Source of the DNA: Hydrogenibacillus schlegelii
GTDB lineage: Bacteria; Bacillota; Bacilli; Thermicanales; DSM-22653
Direction: 5' to 3'
Assembly: GCF_001653195.1 (NCBI RefSeq)
Contig: NZ_JXBB01000001.1
Location: forward strand, 248,001-312,000
Length of the DNA: 64,000 nt
Below are positions 52,922-61,366 of the stretch, one piece after another. The first letter of the stretch is position 1, and the number at the start of each line of letters is the position of its first letter. A model generated the notes under the pieces. The model had not been told where the DNA came from. It saw nothing but the letters and a program-made list of their open reading frames with translations, and did not search any database. The position numbers and the translations under genes were made by a program.

Positions 52922-53576
52922 CTTGGCTCCTCCTCTCTGCCCCGCTTCTTTCGTCCCGCTCCGCGCCGCCCGGCTCTGCCTCCGGCGCTTTCAGACCGGT
53001 ATAAAGCAGACGAAACACCGGATCGGCGAGCCTCATCAGCTCCCGCCGGCGCCGGGCCATCACCCACGACGTCACCGTCTCGTCGAGGGTGCCGAAGATC
53101 ATCTTCCGCATGAGGTGCGTCTCGATGTCCCGGCGGAAGATGCCGGCGCCCTTGCCCTCCTCGATGAGGCCGTCAATGACGTCAAGGTAGCTTCGGAGGA
53201 TCTCGTTGATCCGCCCTCGCAGGGCGGGATCCGCCTGCCGGAGCTCGACCTGCGTCACGACGGCGAGCTCATAGTGCTCGCTGAGCGGCCGAAAATGCTC
53301 CCAGACGAGCCGCCGAAGCTTCGCCGGCACGTCGGGCTCCTCGGCGAGGGCCGTCCGAAGGCGTTCCACGTGCCGGCTGAGGTACGATCGGAAGACGGAG
53401 ACGAGAAGATCCGACTTGCCGGAAAAGTACAGGTAGATCGTCCCGTCGGCCACTCCGGCTTCCCGGGCGATGCGGGACACCTGGGCGCCGTGATACCCGG
53501 CTTCGGCGAAAACCTTGATCGCCGCGTTTAAGATCGCTTCGTATTTTTCCCCCTTCTCGCCGCTCCGCCGCGCCAC
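52887..53576 (-). CDS. fadR: TetR-family fatty acid regulator FadR
   Basis: A 229-residue TetR regulator. The helix-turn-helix reads AILNAAIKVFAEAGYHGAQV, SRIAREAGVADGTIYLYF, SGKSDLLVSVF at residues 14-63. The ligand domain follows with FGTLDETVTSWVM. Its position before etfB and near lcfA, and FadR-box palindromes upstream of itself and lcfA, identify it as FadR, which in Bacillus represses fatty acid degradation genes until long-chain acyl-CoA appears. The start is GTG after TTAAGGAGGGAC. The C-terminal 25 residues are charged and low-complexity. Confidence 0.88.
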   Translation of the reverse strand: MARRSGEKGEKYEAILNAAIKVFAEAGYHGAQVSRIAREAGVADGTIYLYFSGKSDLLVSVFRSYLSRHVERLRTALAEEPDVPAKLRRLVWEHFRPLSEHYELAVVTQVELRQADPALRGRINEILRSYLDVIDGLIEEGKGAGIFRRDIETHLMRKMIFGTLDETVTSWVMARRRRELMRLADPVFRLLYTGLKAPEAEPGGAERDERSGAERRSQDEDHRPHEADV

Positions 53577-53634
53577 CGCGTCCCTCCTTAACGCAAGAGG
53601 TTTCTCTCACCTCAACGCCAAAGGGGCTCTAGGA

Positions 53635-53648
53635 TGAATGAGCATTCA
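53635..53648 (-). promoter_or_regulatory. FadR-box-like palindrome before fadR
   Basis: TGAATGAGCATTCA consists of FadR half-sites TGAATG and CATTCA with a two-base gap. It lies just downstream of the fadR promoter, suited to autorepression. The gap is four bases shorter than in the Bacillus consensus. Confidence 0.55.
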
Positions 53649-53666
53649 CTCGACCGACTCTCTTTC

Positions 53667-53695
53667 AGTGTACGCCCACCCGTCCCGGATGTCAA
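53667..53695 (-). promoter_or_regulatory. fadR-etfBA promoter
   Basis: TTGACA, a 17-base spacer and TACACT on minus, about 90 bases before the fadR start. Confidence 0.75.
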
Positions 53696-53816
53696 CCGAG
53701 CGCCGGTGAACCTCGAACGACATCGTCTCGGGCTCCGTCAAGGCCGTGGCACCGAACCCCAGTGCAGCCGAAGACGGCGCCGGGGAGACCCGAACCGCCG
53801 GACGGGCGAACGGGCT

Positions 53817-55724
53817 TCAGGCGTCGAGGCTTCCGCCGGTCGACCGGCCGTCGGCGGAGCGGCGTTCGGCCACGCCGGTCATCCCGTCCGTGACCGCCGG
53901 CCCGTCGGGAAGCGCCGCCGCCGCGCCCGGCGCACCGCGCTCCGCCGGGCCTAAAGCGTCCGCCGCACCGGTCCCCGACGGGCCCACCGGAACCGGAGTT
54001 TCCGGCTCCTTCGCCTCGGCGCCGATCGGCGCCGGCTCTTTCGCGAGGCCGGCGCGGGCCTCTTCGGCGAGCACCCGCCGGAGCACCTTGCCGACGGCCG
54101 TCTTCGGAAGTTCCGTCCGGAACTCGTAGATCCGCGGCACCTTGTAGGCGGCAAGCTTCGAACGACAGTAGGCGTCGAGCTCCTGTTCCGTGACGGAGGC
54201 GCCTTCCTTGAGGACGATAATCGCCTTCACCGTCTCGCCCCGGTACGGGTCCGGCACGCCGACGACGGCCGCCTCCTGGACCGCCGGATGGGCGAAAAGC
54301 ACCTCTTCGACCTCTCGGGGGTAGATGTTGAAGCCGCCGGCGATGATCATGTCTTTTTTCCGGTCGACGATGTAGAAAAAGCCGTCCTCGTCCATCCGTC
54401 CGATGTCGCCGGTGAGGAACCACCCGTCGTGAAAGGCCGCCGCCGTTTCCTCCGGCCGCCGCCAATAGCCTTTCATCACCTGCGGGCCCTTGATCGCCAC
54501 TTCGCCGATCTCGCCCGGCGGAAGCGGCCGGCGCGTCTTGAGATCGAGGATCGCCGCGTCGGTGTCCGGCCACGGGAGGCCGATCGAGCCGGATTTCCGG
54601 AAGGTGTACATCGGGTTGGCGTGGGTGACCGGCGACGTCTCCGACAGGCCGTATCCTTCGACGATGCGGCCGCCGGTCAGCGCCTCGAAGCGCTTTTCCA
54701 CCTCGCGGGGAAGGGGCGCCGAGCCGCTGATCGCCGCTTCGATCGACGACAGGTCGTACTTCCGGATGTCGGGATGGTTGATGAGGGCGATATACATCGT
54801 CGGCGCGCCGGGAAAGAGCGTCGGCCGCTCCTTCTGGATCGCCTGGAGCACCTCCGTCGCGTCGAAGCGCGGGAAAAGGAGCATCGTCGCCGCGAGGGCA
54901 ACGCCGAGATTGAGGACCGTCGTCATGCCGTAAACGTGAAAAAACGGGAGCGCCCCGACGACCTTCTCCCGGCCTTCCCGGGCCTTGTAGAGCCAGTGGC
55001 GGGCTTGGACGAGGTTCGCCATCAGGTTCCGGTGGGTGAGCATGACGCCTTTCGGCACGCCGGTCGTGCCGCCGGTGTACTGCAGGAGGGCGACGTCCTC
55101 CCGCGGGTCGACCGGCACAGGCGGAACCGGAGCGGCGTCGACGCGGCGCATTTCCTCCGTCCAGCGGAAAAACCGGGGATCCGCCGGCCCCTTCGGGAGC
55201 GGCCGGCCTTTTCGCCGCTCAACAATGGGATACAGCACATTTTTCGGAAACGGAAGATAATCTTTCAGGCTGGTGAAAAGGACCGCCCGAAGAGGCGTCC
55301 GGTCGATCGCCTCGACGACCCGCGGCACGTGCAGGTCAAGCGCGATGAGGATCGACGCTTCGGCGTCGTTCATGAAGAACTCGATTTCCCGAGGGACGGA
55401 CATCGGGTTCGTCTGGACGACGATGCCGCCGAGGAGGAGCGTCGCGTAATAGGCGATGACGTACTGCGGCGAGTTCGGCAGCATGATCGCCACCCGGTCG
55501 CCTTTGCCGACGCCCCGGGCCTTGAGCACCTTGGCGAACCGATAGACGTCGCCAAGAAGCGCCCGGTACGGGATGCGCTTCCCGAGAAAGACGATCGCCT
55601 CGCGGTCCGGGTATCGGGAAGCGCTTACAAAAAGCGGATCATAAAGCGGCACGTCCGGAATCTCGACGGACGGCGGCACTTCCGGCGGATAGTGCCGAAG
55701 CCACGGCCGCCTCTCAACCGCCAT
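53817..55724 (-). CDS. lcfA: Long-chain fatty acid-CoA ligase
   Basis: A 635-residue AMP-forming ligase that activates long-chain fatty acids for beta-oxidation. It has YTGGTTGVPKGVMLTH near residue 210, GYGLSETSPVTH near 360, GWFLTGDIGRMDEDGFFYIV near 430 and the catalytic lysine in LPKTAVGKVLRR near 550. The last 75 residues are an Ala/Gly/Pro/Glu-rich tail absent from B. subtilis LcfA (about 560 residues). GGGGAGAAGGCCG precedes the ATG at 55724. A FadR box lies upstream. Confidence 0.92.
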   Translation of the reverse strand: MAVERRPWLRHYPPEVPPSVEIPDVPLYDPLFVSASRYPDREAIVFLGKRIPYRALLGDVYRFAKVLKARGVGKGDRVAIMLPNSPQYVIAYYATLLLGGIVVQTNPMSVPREIEFFMNDAEASILIALDLHVPRVVEAIDRTPLRAVLFTSLKDYLPFPKNVLYPIVERRKGRPLPKGPADPRFFRWTEEMRRVDAAPVPPVPVDPREDVALLQYTGGTTGVPKGVMLTHRNLMANLVQARHWLYKAREGREKVVGALPFFHVYGMTTVLNLGVALAATMLLFPRFDATEVLQAIQKERPTLFPGAPTMYIALINHPDIRKYDLSSIEAAISGSAPLPREVEKRFEALTGGRIVEGYGLSETSPVTHANPMYTFRKSGSIGLPWPDTDAAILDLKTRRPLPPGEIGEVAIKGPQVMKGYWRRPEETAAAFHDGWFLTGDIGRMDEDGFFYIVDRKKDMIIAGGFNIYPREVEEVLFAHPAVQEAAVVGVPDPYRGETVKAIIVLKEGASVTEQELDAYCRSKLAAYKVPRIYEFRTELPKTAVGKVLRRVLAEEARAGLAKEPAPIGAEAKEPETPVPVGPSGTGAADALGPAERGAPGAAAALPDGPAVTDGMTGVAERRSADGRSTGGSLDA

Positions 55725-55775
55725 CGGCCTTCTCCCCTTTCCCCTGCGCGCTCGTGCGATGGCGTTTGTGAAAAC

Positions 55776-55784
55776 ATTGTAACA
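55776..55784 (-). promoter_or_regulatory. lcfA extended -10 promoter
   Basis: TGTTACAAT on minus, about 50 bases before the lcfA start. The -35 (TGGCGC) is weak. Confidence 0.5.
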
Positions 55785-55812
55785 TCCCCCCGGGCCAGGC
55801 GCCAGAGGAAAA

Positions 55813-55830
55813 TGAATGAGCGACCATTCA
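55813..55830 (-). promoter_or_regulatory. FadR box upstream of lcfA
   Basis: TGAATGAGCGACCATTCA is 18 bases long and fits the Bacillus FadR consensus TGAATGAnTAnTCATTCA in both arms. Confidence 0.7.
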
Positions 55831-55894
55831 ATAAACGGCAGCGCGCCGGGGCTCATCGGGATCGGCGGGGCGTCGATCCGCCGCGGCATCGTCC

Positions 55895-55923
55895 TTGGAC
55901 GGCCGCCGTCCGTCTGCTATGAT
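55895..55923 (+). promoter_or_regulatory. csaB operon promoter
   Basis: TTGGAC, a 17-base spacer and TATGAT with TG one base before the -10. The start of transcription is near 55930, 40 bases before csaB. Confidence 0.7.
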
Positions 55924-55969
55924 ATCGGAGGACGGCGCCGGCGAGCGCCGGGAAAGGACACGGGCCTTC

Positions 55970-57109
55970 ATGCACGCTCCTCCGCACGTCCTCATCGTCG
56001 GCTACTACGGCTTTCACAACGCCGGCGACGACGCGGTGCTGTTTGGGATTTTACAAGCGCTGAAAACGAAATTTCCGGGCCTTCAGGCGACGGTCCTCTC
56101 CAACGCTCCGGAGGAGACGGCCCGGACGTTCGGCATCCGGGCGGTCAACCGCTGGCGGCCGGGGCCGATCATCCGGGCGATCCGGGCGGCGGACTTCGTC
56201 GTCGTCGGCGGCGGGACGCTGCTCCAAGATCGGACGAGCCCGCGAAGCCCCTTGTACTATCTCGGCATCACCGAACTCGCCAAACGCTTCGGCAAGCCGG
56301 TGTTCTACTACGGCCAGGGGTTCGGTCCGATCGTCCACGCCTCGAGCCGTTTTTTCATCCGGCGGGTCCTAAGCGGCGTCGACCTCATCATCATGCGGGA
56401 CGCCGAAAGCGCCCGGGAGCTTGAGAAAACCGGCGTCCGGGGCGTACCGATCGCCGTCACCGCCGACCCGGCGCTGGCCATCGATCCGGCGATCGCCGAC
56501 CGGGAGCGGGGGCGGGCGGTCCTCGCCGATCACGGCCGGACGCCGAAGCGGCCCCTCGCCGTCGTCTCCGTCCGTCCGTGGAAAGACCGGACGGCGCATC
56601 TTCTCCCTCTCGCCCGCGCCCTCGACCGGGTCGCCGACCGGGGGTTTGAGATCGTCTTCATCGCCATGCAGCGGGCGCAGGACGTCGAGCCGGCGCTTCG
56701 GGTTCGGGCGGCCATGACCCGCCCGGCGGCCGTCGTCCGGACGCCCCTCGATTTTCGGGCGATCTTCGGCGTCATCGCCGAGGCGGATCTCCTCATCGGC
56801 ATGCGGCTTCACGCCCTGATCTTTGCCGCGCTCCACGGCGTCCCGTTCGTCCCGCTCTCGTACGACCCGAAGATCGACCGCTTCGTCGAAAGCGTCGGCC
56901 TTGTGCCCCCGCTTTCGATCGAGGCGCTTCAGGCGGACGCTTTGATGGAGCGGATTGAGGCGACGATGAACGATCTTCCGGCGCTCCGGCGGACGCTCGC
57001 CGACCGGGTGCCGCCGGTCGTCGACGCGGCCCGCCGGAGCGCCGACCTCGTCTACGACGCCTACCGGTCCCGCGCCCGGCGGCGCCCCGGGAAGGAGGCC
57101 CGACGGTGA
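55970..57109 (+). CDS. csaB: Polysaccharide pyruvyl transferase CsaB
   Basis: A 379-residue enzyme that adds a pyruvate ketal to the secondary cell wall polysaccharide, which lets S-layer proteins with SLH domains bind. The N-terminus is VLIVGYYGFHNAGDDAVLFG. DFVVVGGGTLLQDRTS, FYYGQGFGPI, VDLIIMRDAESAR and LLIGMRLHALIFAALH match the family in order. The ATG at 55970 is chosen; an earlier in-frame TTG at 55895 lies in the promoter. It is first in a coupled three-gene operon. Confidence 0.9.
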   Translation: MHAPPHVLIVGYYGFHNAGDDAVLFGILQALKTKFPGLQATVLSNAPEETARTFGIRAVNRWRPGPIIRAIRAADFVVVGGGTLLQDRTSPRSPLYYLGITELAKRFGKPVFYYGQGFGPIVHASSRFFIRRVLSGVDLIIMRDAESARELEKTGVRGVPIAVTADPALAIDPAIADRERGRAVLADHGRTPKRPLAVVSVRPWKDRTAHLLPLARALDRVADRGFEIVFIAMQRAQDVEPALRVRAAMTRPAAVVRTPLDFRAIFGVIAEADLLIGMRLHALIFAALHGVPFVPLSYDPKIDRFVESVGLVPPLSIEALQADALMERIEATMNDLPALRRTLADRVPPVVDAARRSADLVYDAYRSRARRRPGKEARR

Positions 57110-58329
57110 AACGCCTTTCGCTTTTTTTGCTCGGCCTGTACGCCCTGTTTCCGCTGACGGATTTCCTTCTCCGGCGGGTCCTCGGCCTGGGGGGCCTGGC
57201 CGGACTCTGGGACAAGGGGCTTTTGGCCCTGCTCTTCGTGCTCGCCTGGCTCCAGGCGGACCGGGAGCGGCTCCGGCGGCTTCGACCCCTCGCCGCACCG
57301 CTCGGGCTGTTTTTTGCCCTCGGCGTGCTGCATCTTGGGATCGATCTTCCGAACTTCGCCGCGACGTTTGACGGCTTTCGGGCGGTGTACTTTTATATGC
57401 TGGCCCTCTTCGTCGGGGCGTGGCTCCCGAAGACCCGGGACGACGTCGAGCGGATCATGGCCGTTCTCGCCGGGCTCGGAGCCCTCGCCGGCGCCGTCGG
57501 CCTCGCCCAGGTCGCCCTCGGCGTCCGCACCCCGGCGGGATGGACCGACGTGACGGAGGCGACGAGCCGCCGGGCGTTTTCCTTCGTCGTGAGCCCGAAC
57601 GTCCTCGGAAGCTACATGGCCTACGCCCTCCTTCTCACCCTCGCCCTCGCGTGGCGGGCGCGGGCGGAAGGCCGGCGGCGGGCGCTTCTCGCCTATCTTC
57701 TTTTCGCCGCGCTGGAGGCGGCGGCCCTCGTCCTTTCCGGCTCCCGGGGCGCCTGGCTCGCCTTTTTCCTCGCCGCCCTCGTCGTCCTCTTCTTCTTCCG
57801 GCCGCGGCTTTCCCTCGCCGCCGCCGCCGCTTTGATCGCCCTCGCCGCCCTCCTTCCGCCGATCCGGCGCCGGATGGAGGCGCTCCTCTCCCCGATGTAC
57901 TGGGAAAAAAGCGCCCGGGACGGCCGGATCGCCCGCTGGCTCGGGAGCTTTCACCAGATGCGCTTCGACCCCCTCTTCGGCCGGGGGATCGGCCACTACG
58001 GCGGCGCCACCGGGAACCGTTTCTTCGGCACGACGTACGTCGACGGCTATTACTTCAAGACGATGGCCGAGATGGGCCTTCCGGGCCTCATTCTGTTCGT
58101 CTGGCTGATGGTCGCCGTCTTTCGGACGCTGTTCGCCCGGTGGCAGGCCGCCCGCGGCCGGCCGGAGGGAGCGCTCCTTCTCGGCCTTCTGGCCGCCGAC
58201 CTCGCCGTCGCCCTCCACAATGCGGTGGAAAATATCTTGGAAGTGCCGTTTATGAACGCGTATTTTTGGCTCGCCGCCGGGCTCGCCCTCGCGCTTTCGC
58301 CCGGCCGGCCGGAGGAGGGACGGGGATGA
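57106..58329 (+). CDS. O-antigen ligase/polymerase-like membrane protein
   Basis: A 407-residue protein with about eleven membrane helices and a large outside loop, of the Wzy/WaaL O-antigen ligase superfamily. The family motif is LSGSRGAWLAFFLAALVV near residue 225. The loop after it carries RFDPLFGRGIGHYGG and FKTMAEMGLPGLILF, typical of Wzy_C proteins. It may polymerise or attach a surface polysaccharide. GTG overlaps the csaB stop by four bases, and its own stop overlaps the next ATG. Confidence 0.85.
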   Translation: MKRLSLFLLGLYALFPLTDFLLRRVLGLGGLAGLWDKGLLALLFVLAWLQADRERLRRLRPLAAPLGLFFALGVLHLGIDLPNFAATFDGFRAVYFYMLALFVGAWLPKTRDDVERIMAVLAGLGALAGAVGLAQVALGVRTPAGWTDVTEATSRRAFSFVVSPNVLGSYMAYALLLTLALAWRARAEGRRRALLAYLLFAALEAAALVLSGSRGAWLAFFLAALVVLFFFRPRLSLAAAAALIALAALLPPIRRRMEALLSPMYWEKSARDGRIARWLGSFHQMRFDPLFGRGIGHYGGATGNRFFGTTYVDGYYFKTMAEMGLPGLILFVWLMVAVFRTLFARWQAARGRPEGALLLGLLAADLAVALHNAVENILEVPFMNAYFWLAAGLALALSPGRPEEGRG

Positions 58330-60929
58330 TCCGGGAGCTTCGCGCGTTTGGCGGCTGGCTGCTTTTCGCCGTCTACGTCTACGCCGCCTACCACCTCGCC
58401 GTCCTGCCCCTCGCCTGGACGGACGGCTTCGCCGGCCTCGCCGTCGCCGCCGCCGGCACCGTCGGCCTCCTCGGCCTCGCCCCGGCCGAGGCGAGGCGGC
58501 GGGGGATCGCCTTCGCCTTCCTCGTCCTGTTCGCCGACCGGGCCCTCGCGGCCACCGGCCTTTATCCCGCCGCCGCCCGGGTTGCCCTGGCGGCGCTCGT
58601 GATCGGCCTCACGGTCCTCGTCGGCCGCGCCGCCGGCCGCCTGCCGGCGCCGGCCCTTCTCGCCCTCGCCGCGGCGGCCGCCCTGTCGACGGCGATCGAC
58701 CGGCCCGACGCCAAGCTCCTCGGACGCTTTTTGCCGCCGGTCCGGACGCCGGCCCTCTACGGCGCCGGGACGATCGATTACTTCCCGCTGTTTCTCGATC
58801 CGGACCACCCCGGCCGGGTGGTCACGTTCGGCAACCGGGAAGAGGTGCCGCCGGAAGGGAAGGAAGCGAAGGATGCGGCGGAGACGGGCGGAGACGCGGG
58901 GCCGGAGGGGGAGGCGACCCGACTCGCCCTTGCCCGGCTCGCCCCGGAGCGGCTCTATGTTTACGCCTTTGATACCGAAGGCGGGACGTTCCGGCGCGTC
59001 GCCGTGCCGGACGCCGAGGTGGCGCGGTGGTTCGAAAAGCTGCGGAACGATTTCCCCGGCTATCCGTTCTTCACCGTCGAGGACGACGGCACGCTCCGCC
59101 CCCTCGTGACGCGGGACGCGTGGGCGGAGACGCTTTTTGACTTCGGTCGGACGTTCGGCGCCCTGCTTCGCCTCGATGCCCTTCACCTCCGGCGGCCGAT
59201 CGCCGCCCCGGACGTCGGCGGGCCTTTTGCCGGCCTCCGGCTGACCGGTGAAGCGCTGGAGGGGACGTTCGACGGCCGGCCGTTTCGCCTGCCGACCGAC
59301 GCGACGGCGGTTGTCGGACGGTTTTCCCTCGGCGGCGAGGCGGCCCTCGTCCTTCAGGGACGGTCGCTGGAGATCGCCGTCTTCCCGAAGGGAGGAGCGC
59401 CCCGGGTAAGCCACCGGCTGTCGCCGGCGTCGATTCCGGATATTTATGCTTCTGAAGTCATCCCGGTTCAGTTTTCCGACGGTCCGGCGCTCCTTCTGTC
59501 GTTTCCGACCGACTCCCCGGAGCGGGCCAAGATCGTCCGGCCGGAGCCGGACGGGTCGTGGCGGCTTTTGTTTGAGGCGACCGATCCGCTCTTTCGCTTT
59601 GAAGACGTCCGGTATGACGGCGCTCAGGCGGTGCTGCTTGCCCTCGCGCCGGGGCGCCTGAGCGGCTACCCCCAGCGGCTCCTCGGCGAATACGTTTACG
59701 AAAACGGCCGGCTCGTCCGCCTCTGGCAGGCGCCGACCTCGCTCATCAACGTTCGCTATCTTCCCGGCCCGAACGGCACATGGCGGCTCGTGGCGACCGA
59801 ATATCCGAACCACCGGCTCGTTCTCCTCACGCCGCATCCTCTCCCCGTCGGGGCGATGATCGCGGCCGCGACGGGGCTCATCGCCGTCGGGCTCCTCGTC
59901 CGGCGCCTGAGGGACGGCCGGGTCCCTCAGGACCTCACCCCCGACCGGAGCGCACAAGACGGCTCCGCCTTCCGGCGTCGGGCGGGGGCGGTCGGCCTTT
60001 CGGCCGCGGTCCTCTTCGCCGCCCTCCTGGCCGGCGCCGCCTTCCCCGTCGTCCTCCGGAGCACCCCGTCGGCCCGCCCGCCGGGGGTCCTCCCGTCGGT
60101 GGCGGCCGCCGGGGCAGACGGCGGAGCGCCGGCGGCAAACCTTCCCGCCGCCGGGGAGCCGGCGCTCGACCTCTCCGCCGAGCAGGCGCCGGGAGCGGGC
60201 CGCGCCGGAGCGGCCGGTCCGGCGACCGGAGCGCCCGAAGCCGAAGCGCCGATCGAGGGCGCCGGGACCGAGACGCCGGCCGCCCGGGCGCCGGTCGATG
60301 CCCGGGCCGCCTTCCGGGCGGCCCTCGCCGGCTCGGAAGGGGAAGGGGCGGACCGGTTTCAGGTCGTCGGCTATACGCGAAACAGCGTCCACAAAAGAAA
60401 AACGACGAGCATGGTCAGCGGCGCCGTCGTCCGGCCGGAGCGCCTCTTCGGCGGCATGCGCCTCGCCGGAACGCCGTACCGGTACTACCGGTCCGGCGAC
60501 GTCCGCTACCTCTGGACGGCCCGGACGGAATGGGTTCCGCTTCCGCCGGCGGACCCGCCGGCCCTCTTTCGCTCCCTCGAAGCCCTGATGCCGGAATTCG
60601 CCGCCGCCGAACGGCTGCCGGACGACGACGTGCTGGGCCTTCCGGCGAAGGTTTACCGCATCCGGGTGAACGGGGAGACGCTCTTCCGGCTGGCCGGCAT
60701 CGCTCCGGACGATGCCGCCTTTCGGGCGTTCGCCGCCCTCCCGGCGACGATCACGGTGAAGCTTCTCGATGACCCGGCCCGCATCGGCGAAATCGAAGGG
60801 CGCTGGCTCGTTCCCGTGCCCGGGGCCGGCTACGCCCTGCAGGAAGTGTTTTTCCGCTTCTTCCACTACGGCGACCCATCGATCGCGATCCGGCCGCCGG
60901 AAGACATCGAACGTTACCTCGCGCCATAG
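58326..60929 (+). CDS. Large membrane/extracellular protein of unknown function
   Basis: An 868-residue protein I do not recognise. Residues 1-125 hold about five membrane helices. Residues 130-520 look like a beta-rich outside domain with repeats of the kind AALVLQGRSLEIAVF, PALLLSFPTDSPE and AVLLALAPGRLSGYP, perhaps a propeller. A helix follows near 525 (GAMIAAATGLIAVGLLV) and another near 570. An Ala/Gly/Glu/Pro-rich linker spans about 585-665. The last 200 residues (FQVVGYTRNSVHKRK, YRYYRSGDVRYLWT) form a separate domain that may resemble LolA-like lipid-binding folds. GGAGGAGGGACGGGG precedes the ATG, and it is coupled to the ligase-like gene. A role in surface polysaccharide assembly is inferred from context only. 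Confidence 0.75.
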   Translation: MIRELRAFGGWLLFAVYVYAAYHLAVLPLAWTDGFAGLAVAAAGTVGLLGLAPAEARRRGIAFAFLVLFADRALAATGLYPAAARVALAALVIGLTVLVGRAAGRLPAPALLALAAAAALSTAIDRPDAKLLGRFLPPVRTPALYGAGTIDYFPLFLDPDHPGRVVTFGNREEVPPEGKEAKDAAETGGDAGPEGEATRLALARLAPERLYVYAFDTEGGTFRRVAVPDAEVARWFEKLRNDFPGYPFFTVEDDGTLRPLVTRDAWAETLFDFGRTFGALLRLDALHLRRPIAAPDVGGPFAGLRLTGEALEGTFDGRPFRLPTDATAVVGRFSLGGEAALVLQGRSLEIAVFPKGGAPRVSHRLSPASIPDIYASEVIPVQFSDGPALLLSFPTDSPERAKIVRPEPDGSWRLLFEATDPLFRFEDVRYDGAQAVLLALAPGRLSGYPQRLLGEYVYENGRLVRLWQAPTSLINVRYLPGPNGTWRLVATEYPNHRLVLLTPHPLPVGAMIAAATGLIAVGLLVRRLRDGRVPQDLTPDRSAQDGSAFRRRAGAVGLSAAVLFAALLAGAAFPVVLRSTPSARPPGVLPSVAAAGADGGAPAANLPAAGEPALDLSAEQAPGAGRAGAAGPATGAPEAEAPIEGAGTETPAARAPVDARAAFRAALAGSEGEGADRFQVVGYTRNSVHKRKTTSMVSGAVVRPERLFGGMRLAGTPYRYYRSGDVRYLWTARTEWVPLPPADPPALFRSLEALMPEFAAAERLPDDDVLGLPAKVYRIRVNGETLFRLAGIAPDDAAFRAFAALPATITVKLLDDPARIGEIEGRWLVPVPGAGYALQEVFFRFFHYGDPSIAIRPPEDIERYLAP

Positions 60930-60994
60930 GGACATCGCCGAGGCCCCGAGCGCCAGCGGACCGACGGCGTCCGATCGGAGCGAGGCCCGCGGCC

Positions 60995-61228
60995 TCAGTT
61001 CCGGATGTTATCGGGGAGCGAGCGGAGGACGTTCAGCGCCTTCAGCGTGATCCACTGCCGGTCGGAATAAAGCGCCTCGAGCCCCTGATCCCGGTGAAAC
61101 CGCTCCAGGGCCCGGTAAAACTGCTCCGGATTGCCGCCGTAGTGAAACGGCAAATACCCGGTCCGGATGAGGTGCCGAAGGAGTTCCTCCCGAAGCACTT
61201 CATCGATCGGCATTTTTTCTTCGTCCAT
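60995..61228 (-). CDS. Small hypothetical protein
   Basis: A 77-residue soluble protein, mainly helical (VLREELLRHLIRTGYLPF, EQFYRALERFHRDQGLEAL, WITLKALNVLRSLPDNIR). AGGGTGG precedes the ATG at 61228. No family recognised. It is divergent from the glycosyltransferase gene that starts about 140 bases away. Confidence 0.6.
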   Translation of the reverse strand: MDEEKMPIDEVLREELLRHLIRTGYLPFHYGGNPEQFYRALERFHRDQGLEALYSDRQWITLKALNVLRSLPDNIRN

Positions 61229-61366
61229 CGCGGCCACCCTGATCACCTCGTCCGAAAGGTTGGCGGTCGGAGCAAGCCTGTCCGCATCCGCCTTCAGTAT
61301 ACACGAAGGCCGGCGCCGGCCGTAAGCCGGCCCCGGAGTCGCCTGATCCGGAAGGAAGTGAACGGC

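Noticed and set aside
57420-60935. Very long open frames over the polysaccharide operon, including a 961-codon minus-strand frame
   Set aside because: They are shadows caused by very high GC: Arg/Pro/Gly-rich, no conserved motif, and opposite to well-supported proteins.
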